Of a stretch of DNA of 28,869 nucleotides, positions 6,960-14,063 are shown piece by piece. The notes under the pieces were generated by a model that saw nothing but the letters and a program-made list of their open reading frames with translations, was not told the origin of the DNA and made no database searches. The position numbers and the translations under genes were made by a program. This stretch comes from a virus, in the IMG/VR virus record IMGVR_UViG_3300023115_000080, positions 1 through 28,869 of that record. The stretch is one strand, 5' to 3'. Position 1 is the first letter of the stretch; every line of letters starts with the position of its first letter.

Positions 6960-7130
6960 TCAACCTTCGCCCCATCCTTTTTCTTCAACACTTTCTTCAA
7001 CGACAGGTTCAAATTTAGGTTCTGGTTTAGGAGCAGGTGCTGGTTTTGGTGCGGGTTTAGGAGCAGGTGTAGGTTCTGGAGTGGTTCCTGTTAGGGGTCT
7101 TCCAGCAATACGATCTAAAAATCTAGACAT
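6960..7130 (-). CDS. Proline-rich small protein, late-expressed
   Basis: 56 residues, function unknown. It starts MSRFLDRIAGRPLTG, continues with a strongly periodic Pro/Ala/Lys segment (residues 18-39, repeated APKP and PEP units), and ends with an acidic stretch (EPVVEESVEEKGWGEG). The middle is probably an extended linker joining a basic/hydrophobic head to an acidic tail. A late promoter octamer overlaps the stop of the CobT-like gene 21 bases before this ATG, and a terminator follows, so it is a one-gene late unit. It fills most of the gap between the CobT-like gene and cobS. A small virion or adaptor protein is one guess; nothing proves it. Confidence 0.7.
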   Translation of the reverse strand: MSRFLDRIAGRPLTGTTPEPTPAPKPAPKPAPAPKPEPKFEPVVEESVEEKGWGEG

Positions 7131-7150
7131 CGTTATAAAAAATTTTTAAT

Positions 7151-7158
7151 TATTTATT
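7151..7158 (-). promoter_or_regulatory. Late promoter before the proline-rich gene
   Basis: Minus strand AATAAATA, matching the T4-type late octamer (NATAAATA). It overlaps the TAA of the CobT-like gene and lies 21 bases before the ATG at 7130. Confidence 0.6.
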
Positions 7159-9295
7159 AGGCAACAAGCTCCACAAACTCTCCAAGGATTTTTTTATTCA
7201 TTTTCTTAGACTTGAGACTCTTGGCAAAAGCAGATTTGATTTGAGTCTTAGTAGCATCTTCAGCAACCTCAAAGTCAGCATCCTGAGAAAGGGCATTAGC
7301 AGAAATACCAAAGTAGGAATGATATCCAGACTTCTTGATAGTGAATGCCCTTTCTTTCCTCCAGATACTCATGGTCTTCTCGTGCTCAGGACCGAAGTAT
7401 CCACAGTAGCGGCGAATGAAACCACCAGCATCACGGGACTCAAGCACACGGATACCAATGAAGTTGATATCCTTGAAGTTATCGCGGAGGTTGCGAAGAA
7501 GAATATCAGTGAATTCATACCACTCACAATCAAGAGAGTAGGACATACCAGTCTTACGATCACGGAGGAAAGAATTAGGTCCAATGTAATTGGTGCCCAT
7601 AAAAGGTTCATCCTCCCAGCGGCGCTGAACTTCACGGTGATACTTGGGCATTGCTGCTTCACCATCAGTCAAGATTACACACTGAACTTTCTGGAGTTTG
7701 TTCTCCTTTTGGAAATTGGGAAGAATTTGATGGAGAGAAACAAGAGTTTCATTCAAGGGGGTTCCAGAAAGACTCATACCATAAGGAATTTGATAACGAG
7801 TGAAAGTGTTCCAACGGAAGGCATGGGCAAGACGGAACAGATTCTTCATCTGTTCTTCCAAAGTTTTACCATTAGTCTTGCTAGTGAGCATATTCATGAG
7901 AGAGAACCACTCACCAACCTGAACCAAACCATCCTTTTTGGTATAGGCAAGTTCACGAATATTTGCTTTACCATTCTCATCATAGGAAACTAGAGGATAG
8001 TCACTGGTGAAAGCATAAACCTCAAAAGGAATAGCAACCTTCTTACAGAACCAAACAAGGTTAAAGAGTTGCTTGACGGTATCGAGCATCACATCACTCA
8101 TAGAACCAGACCAGTCAAGGATAAACACCAGACCGTGATTCTTACCGTCAGCAAGGGTAGTGACTTTCTTGAAGAGGTCTTCATTGTATTTGTAGGTGTG
8201 AAGTTTGGTGCAGTCCAGCACACCAGTGCGAGCAGTAGTAGCACGAGCATAGGAGTCTGCTGCCTTACGGCACTCAAACTCTTTCACAAGATAATTGACT
8301 TCTTTCTGTGCCGAACGTTTGAACTCTACAAACTTCTTATCAACTTCACCAAAGATTTCCTCATGGGTGTGCTCCTGTTCTTCGATCCAAGAACCCCAGT
8401 ATTCTTTACACTTATCATGAATTTCAGCATTAGGAACAATGATTTTTTTCAAATCAAGTTTTGGCAACTCAAGATAAACATTCTCAGGACCACCATTCTC
8501 AACGAGTTGCTTGAGTGCTTCCTCAAGCGACTCCATAGTTTTAACCTCTGGTTCCTCATTGGTTTCACCACCAGCAGAAGTAGGTTGCTGCTCCTGCTCA
8601 GCAGTGCCACCATAAGAATCGGTTTCACCAGGCTGCTCCTGCTGATCATTCTCACCCTCAGGTTGATCAGAAAAATCAGAAGCACCTTGATTAGAACCAG
8701 AAGTCTGAGACTCCAAATCATCCATGGGAGTCTTCATTTCTTCTTCCTGCTTCTGCTTACAAAACCTATAGAGCTTCCAAGCAGCAGCAAGAACATCAAC
8801 AAAAGTTTCAGTCTCTCCAATCAAGGTGACAAGTTCTTTCTCATCATCCTCAAAAGGAACATCTACAAAGTTTCCAATCTTGTAATAAAGATTAACCTTA
8901 TCGGCAAGATTATAGGTAGTAATATCTTCATCTTCAAGTTGGAAGAAATCTTGCTCAGCAAGCTCTCCATACCCTTTGTAGAAGGTCTTGGAGAGACCCG
9001 CATACCGACGCTTCATCAGTTTTTCGATACGAACGTCCTCAACCACATTCACAAACTGTGGAGGGATCTTGTGCTCCTTCAACCAATCCTCATCGGGAGT
9101 ATAGAGAGCATGTCCCACTTCATGACCCACCAGGAGATCATAGACGGTGCTGCTTGCCTTCTCCCACATAGGAAGAGTCAGCACACGAGTGTGGACATTA
9201 AAGCAGGCAGTCTCCACCTTCTTGTGCTCAACCACCAGGTCCTCAGTGGCAAGGAGTTTAGCAAGTTGGGACTTGATTTCGTGGCGAACGGTCAT
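7157..9295 (-). CDS. CobT-like HExxH/VWA protein, partner of CobS
   Basis: 712 residues. Domains in order: an N-terminal zincin-like region with HEVGH (58-62) and a following NVVEDVRIEK (Glu at about 86), the pattern of a metal-binding HExxH...E site; an acidic, Gln/Gly-rich linker (about 180-255); a helical region; and a von Willebrand A domain with a MIDAS-type DWSGSMS (394-400). This is the layout of CobT-like VWA proteins that work with MoxR/CobS ATPases, and cobS is the next large gene. The start is ATG 9295, not the in-frame TTG at 9325, because that TTG lies over a TATAAT promoter box at 9317-9322. The intact HExxH raises the possibility of peptidase activity. Substrate is unknown. Family assignment is sound; reaction is inference. 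Confidence 0.85.
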   Translation of the reverse strand: MTVRHEIKSQLAKLLATEDLVVEHKKVETACFNVHTRVLTLPMWEKASSTVYDLLVGHEVGHALYTPDEDWLKEHKIPPQFVNVVEDVRIEKLMKRRYAGLSKTFYKGYGELAEQDFFQLEDEDITTYNLADKVNLYYKIGNFVDVPFEDDEKELVTLIGETETFVDVLAAAWKLYRFCKQKQEEEMKTPMDDLESQTSGSNQGASDFSDQPEGENDQQEQPGETDSYGGTAEQEQQPTSAGGETNEEPEVKTMESLEEALKQLVENGGPENVYLELPKLDLKKIIVPNAEIHDKCKEYWGSWIEEQEHTHEEIFGEVDKKFVEFKRSAQKEVNYLVKEFECRKAADSYARATTARTGVLDCTKLHTYKYNEDLFKKVTTLADGKNHGLVFILDWSGSMSDVMLDTVKQLFNLVWFCKKVAIPFEVYAFTSDYPLVSYDENGKANIRELAYTKKDGLVQVGEWFSLMNMLTSKTNGKTLEEQMKNLFRLAHAFRWNTFTRYQIPYGMSLSGTPLNETLVSLHQILPNFQKENKLQKVQCVILTDGEAAMPKYHREVQRRWEDEPFMGTNYIGPNSFLRDRKTGMSYSLDCEWYEFTDILLRNLRDNFKDINFIGIRVLESRDAGGFIRRYCGYFGPEHEKTMSIWRKERAFTIKKSGYHSYFGISANALSQDADFEVAEDATKTQIKSAFAKSLKSKKMNKKILGEFVELVA

Positions 9296-9316
9296 AGGTC
9301 TGTTGCGTATGAACCT

Positions 9317-9322
9317 ATTATA
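9317..9322 (-). promoter_or_regulatory. Sigma70-like -10 box of the CobT-like gene
   Basis: Minus strand TATAAT directly after a terminator hairpin, 21 bases before the ATG at 9295. No good -35 is seen at the usual distance, so strength is uncertain. Confidence 0.5.
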
Positions 9323-9325
9323 CAA

Positions 9326-9352
9326 AAGAACCCCGCTGTTTAGGCGGGGTCA
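9326..9352 (-). terminator. Rho-independent terminator of the fibre/sulfotransferase unit
   Basis: Minus strand stem ACCCCGC / GCGGGGT with loop CTAAACA, then TTCTTTTG. The T run is imperfect, but the stem is fully paired and GC-rich. It lies in the gap after the 83-aa gene and before the CobT-like gene. Confidence 0.75.
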
Positions 9353-9397
9353 TGTGACGGTTCATCAACTGTCTTTGGGTATAATTATTTATCAGTA

Positions 9398-9649
9398 TCA
9401 AGATGCAACAAATGCTTCTCCAAGTTCTACTGCTTCTTGGAATCCTACAAGTCTTGGTGATGCAGAATCAATAACTTCTTGTTTCCCAAGAATAATCTTA
9501 ATGTGTTTTGTATTTTGTGTGATTATACTATGAATTTCTTCACTATGAGTACCTTCTGTAACAAGACGACGAACTAAATCTTCACTATGTCCTGTAGATT
9601 CAAGTGTTCTTTCCAAGTTGAATGTTGCTCGTCTTTTTGAGTCTGGCAT
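9398..9649 (-). CDS. Unknown 83-aa protein after the sulfotransferase
   Basis: 83 residues, not recognised. It begins with a basic segment (MPDSKRRATFNLER) and continues as a mixed helical/beta soluble protein (STGHSEDLVRRLVTEGTHSEEIHSI, then HIKIILGKQEVID). AGGAG lies seven bases before the ATG, partly inside the sulfotransferase stop codon, so it should be well translated and coupled to that gene. It is the last gene of the late fibre unit. A role with the fibre or with sulfation is possible from position only. Confidence 0.7.
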   Translation of the reverse strand: MPDSKRRATFNLERTLESTGHSEDLVRRLVTEGTHSEEIHSIITQNTKHIKIILGKQEVIDSASPRLVGFQEAVELGEAFVAS

Positions 9650-9659
9650 TTAATTACTC

Positions 9660-10493
9660 CTATTGTACAATGTTTAATTTTTGTCTCCAAAAATCCATTC
9701 CTTTACACTTATTTAAAATGTTTTTAGAGAGAATTTCTGATGGATCTGGTGCAGTTGATTCAAGTTTAGAATGAACTTGGTGCATATCAGCAAGTCCATA
9801 AGTTCTCAAATCTTGTTCTTGGTTTTGATTCTTCAAATTATCAAAGGTATGTTCATAATATTCTTCACCAACAAATTCATACAAAGATTCAAGAGTTTCT
9901 TCTGGATTATTTACCAAGTCTTTATATTCAACAAAATGAATATTGTCTGCAAATCCTTGCTTTAGTCCTTTTTGAATTGCATCTAAACTTTGACCAAGAA
10001 TTCCTTGAGGACCAGCAATATATTCACAACGATTATCATCACTCAAGGGAATATTAAGTTTAACAAGTTGTTCATCAATAAAGTTAATTCTTTCCTGACC
10101 TTCTTTATAGGGATTACGACGAATCATCATAATCATTGAAGTGAGAATTTCATCAATATCTCTCACAGGACAAATAATCTTTGCTTGTTGACCAATATAA
10201 CCTTGAATATAAGGAACTCTTGCAGTCCAAGCACGATTCTTATCAATTACTACAGGTTTCTCAACATCATCATAGAATTGATCAATAATTGAAGAGATAA
10301 TATTCTTTGCTTGTTCTGGTTTTGGATATCCAGTAAAGAGTTCATTATTTGCTAAATGATTTTCCACAGTATACATTGTGGATAAAACTGGACTTGAAGG
10401 ACCAGAATAAAATCTTGGATTTTGATTTAAAATCGCAGAAAGGACGGTACTACCAGAACGAGGTAGTCCTGCCATAAAATAATAAGTTTTCAT
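9660..10493 (-). CDS. Sulfotransferase family protein
   Basis: 277 residues with the fold signature of PAPS-dependent sulfotransferases, which move sulfate from PAPS to hydroxyl or amino groups. The 5'-phosphosulfate-binding loop is GLPRSGSTVLSAIL (from residue 9). A second conserved stretch, IICPVRDIDEILTSM (about 106-120), corresponds to the RDxxD region that contacts the 3'-phosphate. Residues near FVEYKDLVNNPEETLESLYEFVG match the usual C-terminal helix of this family. It lies 13 bases after the fibre gene and is probably expressed with it as a late gene. Acceptor is unknown; the fibre itself, another virion protein or a host surface glycan are candidates by inference. Confidence 0.87.
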   Translation of the reverse strand: MKTYYFMAGLPRSGSTVLSAILNQNPRFYSGPSSPVLSTMYTVENHLANNELFTGYPKPEQAKNIISSIIDQFYDDVEKPVVIDKNRAWTARVPYIQGYIGQQAKIICPVRDIDEILTSMIMMIRRNPYKEGQERINFIDEQLVKLNIPLSDDNRCEYIAGPQGILGQSLDAIQKGLKQGFADNIHFVEYKDLVNNPEETLESLYEFVGEEYYEHTFDNLKNQNQEQDLRTYGLADMHQVHSKLESTAPDPSEILSKNILNKCKGMDFWRQKLNIVQ

Positions 10494-10506
10494 AAATTAA
10501 TTTCTA

Positions 10507-11916
10507 TCAAACTGCAGTAGTTGTAAGTGTACCATCAGTATTTACACTCAATCTCCAAGCAACTCCGTTGGAATCAGTAAGTATAACACCCTCTGAAGTA
10601 TTAACACCAACTTTAACATCACCCCCAACTTGAAGTTTCGTTGTTGGATTTGTGGTTCCTATACCAATATTGAAGTTTTCATTACCCACAATCCAATAAT
10701 CAGTATGACCGCCAGATCCAGTGGTTTTTATACCAATTGCAAGTTGAGTGCTCTTATGTGGTTCTGGAGCATCAAAATCACCCCTGAATGCATTAGTACC
10801 AACACCAATGATAACTTTATGATCTACCGTTGTGGTATAGTCACCAAAACCACCTGTATGAGCACCAAGGAACATACTCCACGATGTTGTGGCAGAAGCA
10901 TATCCTGCACCCTCTCCTAAGAAAACATTTTCTCTTCCACCATCATTATCAGAACCAGCGCCGCCACCAATATAAACATTTCTAGAACCACTATAGTTTT
11001 GACCAGCACCAGCACTATTACCAATAATAATATTAGAAAAAGCATCAGTTGATGAATTGAGACTATATCCAGAATATCGACCCAGGAATATATTATCCGT
11101 TCCTGTAGTATTGGCCTGTCCTGCAAACTGTCCAATGGCAATATTACGTGATCCAGTGGTATTATATGCTCCTGCATATCTACCAATAAAGACATTCTGA
11201 TTTCCAGTGGTGTTATATTTTCCTGCAGACGAGCCAAAGAAGTTATTATCATCTCCACCAGTGTTAGAATATCCCGCATATGAACCAATGAAGTTATTTT
11301 GATGTCCATCGGTATTGTTAATTCCAGCACTATAACCACCTATGAAAACATTATTATAACCAGTGGTGTTAGCACGCCCAGAATAAAGACCAAAGAAGTT
11401 ATTATAATATCCAGTGGTGTTGTTTTCTCCCGCATAAAGACCAAAGAAGTTATTACCAGTTCCAGTAGTGGTTAATTTACCTGCACCACCACCAATAAAG
11501 TTGTTATTAAGTCCTTTCCAATCACCACCTACTTTTGGGGTCAGGTTTGGTCCTGTATTTTCATCGCCAATTAGAACATTTGTTGATGGATAAGCATATC
11601 CCAGAACAGTTCCAAATCCAATTACTTGAGAATCAAATGTTGAACCAACTTGTAGTTTCGTTTGTGGATTTGTGGTCCCCACTCCAACATTAGAAGTTGT
11701 GTTAATTCCTGCTCCTGTTGATTCCCAGTAGGATTCCCCACCTCCACCTCCACCACCGATAGTAGTGCCACCAGCAGTGGAACCATCTGATAGTTTGAGG
11801 GAGGCAACACTGGGGTTATAGAATACTTCTCCTTCATTTCCAATAAAGGCATCAGGGTCAGTTGCTCCAAGTTTTTCTACAAGAAGTCTATAAGTAGTGT
11901 TGGTTGATAAAGACAT
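10507..11916 (-). CDS. Repeat-rich tail fibre / adhesin-like structural protein
   Basis: 469 residues. The N-terminus (GNEGEVFYNPSVASLKLSDGSTAGG) matches the start of many cyanophage fibre or virion surface proteins, followed by a Gly run (54-60). Residues about 138-354 are a run of roughly a dozen repeats of about 17 residues, consensus NNFFGxYAGxxNTTGxx. The repeat flanks carry two copies of GTTNPxTKLQVG (about 80-91 and 420-431). The end, WRLSVNTDGTLTTT, is also typical of cyanophage surface proteins. The Gly/Asn-rich IG..AG pattern suggests a trimeric beta-structure like YadA-type adhesin heads, which is inference. There is no intramolecular S74 chaperone. A late promoter lies 25 bases upstream. 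Host recognition is the likely role. Confidence 0.82.
   Translation of the reverse strand: MSLSTNTTYRLLVEKLGATDPDAFIGNEGEVFYNPSVASLKLSDGSTAGGTTIGGGGGGGESYWESTGAGINTTSNVGVGTTNPQTKLQVGSTFDSQVIGFGTVLGYAYPSTNVLIGDENTGPNLTPKVGGDWKGLNNNFIGGGAGKLTTTGTGNNFFGLYAGENNTTGYYNNFFGLYSGRANTTGYNNVFIGGYSAGINNTDGHQNNFIGSYAGYSNTGGDDNNFFGSSAGKYNTTGNQNVFIGRYAGAYNTTGSRNIAIGQFAGQANTTGTDNIFLGRYSGYSLNSSTDAFSNIIIGNSAGAGQNYSGSRNVYIGGGAGSDNDGGRENVFLGEGAGYASATTSWSMFLGAHTGGFGDYTTTVDHKVIIGVGTNAFRGDFDAPEPHKSTQLAIGIKTTGSGGHTDYWIVGNENFNIGIGTTNPTTKLQVGGDVKVGVNTSEGVILTDSNGVAWRLSVNTDGTLTTTAV
10855..11505 (-). repeat. About twelve 17-residue (51-base) tandem repeats within the fibre gene
   Basis: Successive units such as NNFFGLYAGENNTTGYY, NNFFGLYSGRANTTGYN, NNFFGSSAGKYNTTGNQ, NVFIGRYAGAYNTTGSR and NIAIGQFAGQANTTGTD, mostly 17 residues, with two or three longer or degenerate units towards the C-terminal end. 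The underlying DNA repeats are diverged, so the array is old or under selection at protein level. Confidence 0.85.
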
Positions 11917-12080
11917 TTTATTTTATACAGACTTTTTATGTATTTATTAAAAAAAGCGTCCCCTTGCTGGAGACGCTTCTTGAGTGCTTGGCGGCGTGCC
12001 TTTGCTTGTCGGAGTGCTTGTGGTTTAAGTTTTCGTTTCTGTTCTTTCTTGGAATGGTGCTGCCAATTTGGAGTGTTCAT
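11877..12080 (-). CDS. Basic small ORF after gp46, reading through a terminator
   Basis: 67 residues. The first 40 are strikingly basic (KKEQKRKLKPQALRQAKARRQALKKRL) and look like a nucleic-acid-binding helix. The ATG overlaps the gp46 stop as ATGA, the typical arrangement for a real gene here. However, the reading frame then passes through a terminator hairpin, a late promoter octamer and into the start of the fibre gene before stopping. The C-terminal 25 residues (NKYIKSLYKIKCLYQ...) are therefore probably not meaningful, and most transcripts would end without the stop codon. The gene may be functional, truncated or decaying. Confidence 0.5.
   Translation of the reverse strand: MNTPNWQHHSKKEQKRKLKPQALRQAKARRQALKKRLQQGDAFFNKYIKSLYKIKCLYQPTLLIDFL
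11941..11948 (-). promoter_or_regulatory. Late promoter of the fibre unit
   Basis: Minus strand AATAAATA directly after the T run of the gp46 terminator, 25 bases before the fibre ATG. Matches the late octamer and its spacing elsewhere in the window. Confidence 0.65.
11948..11978 (-). terminator. Rho-independent terminator of the gp55-gp47-gp46 unit
   Basis: Minus strand stem AAGCGTCTCC / GGGGACGCTT (one T-G wobble) with loop AGCAA, then seven T. It lies within the reading frame of the basic small ORF. Confidence 0.8.
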
Positions 12081-13807
12081 TCTTCTTGTGCCTGTGAAGA
12101 CACCATACGGGAAAAACCTTTGACTTTTTCGAACCTTATGACACTTTCGAATTTGTCATGAAGATCTGCTTTGTGGGAAATCACAAAGATATTAGCATCC
12201 TTAATCACATAACGAATAATCTTAAGGAACTCATCGGTTCCAAATCCATCAAGAGAACTATCAAACACCTCATCCATAATCAGCAGATTAGTATTAACGG
12301 AGTTTTTGACTCGGGCGACTTCTCTCCAAGTGAAGAGTAGGGCAAGGTCGATTCTCATTTTTTCACCCTCACTGAAGGAACTATAAGAAAAGTCTTCGTG
12401 AATGGGCGATTTTACCGTTTCGTTAAATTCTTCATCCAAATGAAAATTAATATAAAAGTCCATCATCTGTAGGTAACGATTGACCTGCTGATTTATGAAC
12501 GGAAGATACTTCTTAATGATCTTCGTCTTAACGCCATCGTCCCTGAGTAGGGAATAGGCAAAATCGTAATAAACGATTTCCTGTTTTTTGTCTGCTAAGT
12601 ATTCGAATGTTTTTTGGAGACTTTCTTTAAATTCCTCTAGCTTCTCATGTTCAGTATTTCGGTTTGCAAGGTTCTCGGCAATTGTTTGAATTTCATTTTC
12701 AAGATCTCTGATTTGTCTCTGGTTGAGGGAAATCCGAGTATTGTTTTGAGAAATGCCATGCGTGAGTTTTGTAATCTCCTGGGAAAGTGCGGTGAATTGA
12801 CGCTCTCTTTCTTGTTCGAACTTGATGGTGTTTTCGAGTTCTTCGTAACCTTCCTTGAGTTCCTTTGCTTTATTTTGTGCGTCCGTAATTCTATTTAACC
12901 GAAACTCTTCCTCAATAGTCTGAGTACAAGTAGGGCATACCGTATTTTCTGTGAAAAACTTATGTTCTTTCGTAATCGCAGATACTTTCTGGGAGATTTT
13001 ACCTCTGAGATTGTTTAGTTTTACTAACTTTTCACCAGCACCAGTTACAGTTTCCTGCTCATGTACTAATAGATCAATATCATCTTGAATACTTTCATTA
13101 TCTTTTAAACAATCACCAACTTCAGAATCTAAATTGGCAATCTTTTCTTTGTTGGCATTGATATTGGCATTACCACGATTCTCCAACTCTTCGATGAAGT
13201 TCTGTTGCATCTTCATCTTATCTTTTAGAGTTTCTTTCTTCAACTCTAAGGATTTGATTTGATCTTTTTGGGTGCGGATCTTGTCTTTGATAATTCCATT
13301 CATCGCAGAGAAGATACGAATATCTAGAAGGTCCTCAATAACTTCACGGCGATTAGCAGAAGTCAACTGCATGAAAGGCACAAAAGTGCTGCTACCCAAA
13401 ATTACAATCTGAGTAAAAGACTTGTAGTTTACCTTGAGAATATTTTCTTCTAGAATACGTTGATTGGAACGGTCATCTGCCTCTTTATGGAGAGGAGATC
13501 CATTTACCTCAATATCAAAGATATTTGGCTTAATCCCACGACGTACAAGATACTCTCTGTTATTAACAGAAAATTCAATCTCCACACAACAATCTTTCTC
13601 GTTAGTTGTGTTTGGAAGTTGTGGTTTATTAATCTTACGAAATGGTTTATTAAAAAGAACAAATGTCAGGGCATCCAGAATTGTGGATTTACCAGCCCCA
13701 TTTGTTCCAATGATAAGGTTAGTACTATGTTTTTGAAAATCAACTTCAGTCCACTGATTTCCCGTAGAGAGGAAATTTTTCCATTTAATCTTGTGAAAAG
13801 TTATCAT
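12077..13807 (-). CDS. 46: Recombination nuclease subunit gp46 (Rad50/SbcC-like)
   Basis: ATPase subunit of the gp46/gp47 complex, which resects DNA ends for recombination-dependent replication. 576 residues, close to T4 gp46 (560). Walker A GTNGAGKS (34-41); two long coiled-coil arms around a zinc hook CPTC (291-294); ABC signature SFSEGEKMR (477-485); Walker B LLIMDEVFD (508-516). Opening MITFHKIKWKNFLSTGN is typical. The start overlaps the upstream DUF3110-like gene by 23 bases. In T4, gp47 and gp46 are near neighbours; here the DUF3110-like gene separates them. Confidence 0.96.
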   Translation of the reverse strand: MITFHKIKWKNFLSTGNQWTEVDFQKHSTNLIIGTNGAGKSTILDALTFVLFNKPFRKINKPQLPNTTNEKDCCVEIEFSVNNREYLVRRGIKPNIFDIEVNGSPLHKEADDRSNQRILEENILKVNYKSFTQIVILGSSTFVPFMQLTSANRREVIEDLLDIRIFSAMNGIIKDKIRTQKDQIKSLELKKETLKDKMKMQQNFIEELENRGNANINANKEKIANLDSEVGDCLKDNESIQDDIDLLVHEQETVTGAGEKLVKLNNLRGKISQKVSAITKEHKFFTENTVCPTCTQTIEEEFRLNRITDAQNKAKELKEGYEELENTIKFEQERERQFTALSQEITKLTHGISQNNTRISLNQRQIRDLENEIQTIAENLANRNTEHEKLEEFKESLQKTFEYLADKKQEIVYYDFAYSLLRDDGVKTKIIKKYLPFINQQVNRYLQMMDFYINFHLDEEFNETVKSPIHEDFSYSSFSEGEKMRIDLALLFTWREVARVKNSVNTNLLIMDEVFDSSLDGFGTDEFLKIIRYVIKDANIFVISHKADLHDKFESVIRFEKVKGFSRMVSSQAQEE

Positions 13808-14063
13808 TCAATTTCGGGGGAATAACGATATCGTTCGGTGTCACCACAGCGTACTTGTAATTATACATCCTACAAGTCTTTATGGCAAGAGCATCATCAA
13901 CTTCTACTACATCCATTTCGGATTCTTCTTGTTCTTCCAGCAACAAAGCATAACGAGTGGCATCATCCTCTTCTTCAAATAAGAAGAGGACTTTATCTCC
14001 GTCTTGATCAATTACAGCATAAGCACCATCATCTTTACGATCTCTGATTGCTAAAAGAAACAT
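13785..14063 (-). CDS. DUF3110-like protein between gp47 and gp46
   Basis: 92 residues. The core VLFLFEEEDDATRYALLLEEQE, followed by DVVEVDDALAIKTCRMYNYKYAVVTP, resembles DUF3110, a short domain found mainly in cyanobacteria and plastids (typically ...VLMFE.EDDATRFALLLEAQDF...). The function of that family is not known. It is joined tightly on both sides (TAATG with gp47, 23-base overlap with gp46), so it is co-expressed with the recombination nuclease. A host-derived origin is inferred. The family match is from memory of the motif and is moderately sure. Confidence 0.75.
   Translation of the reverse strand: MFLLAIRDRKDDGAYAVIDQDGDKVLFLFEEEDDATRYALLLEEQEESEMDVVEVDDALAIKTCRMYNYKYAVVTPNDIVIPPKLNDNFSQD

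Noticed and set aside
8069-9343. A 424-codon open frame on the plus strand
   Set aside because: It lies wholly opposite the CobT-like gene, which has clear HExxH and VWA motifs. The plus frame gives hydrophobic low-complexity sequence without recognisable domains.
9386-9393. Minus strand GATAAATA, a match to the late octamer
   Set aside because: It is followed within about 35 bases by the terminator at 9326-9352 and by no gene before it, so a promoter here would be pointless. Likely chance.
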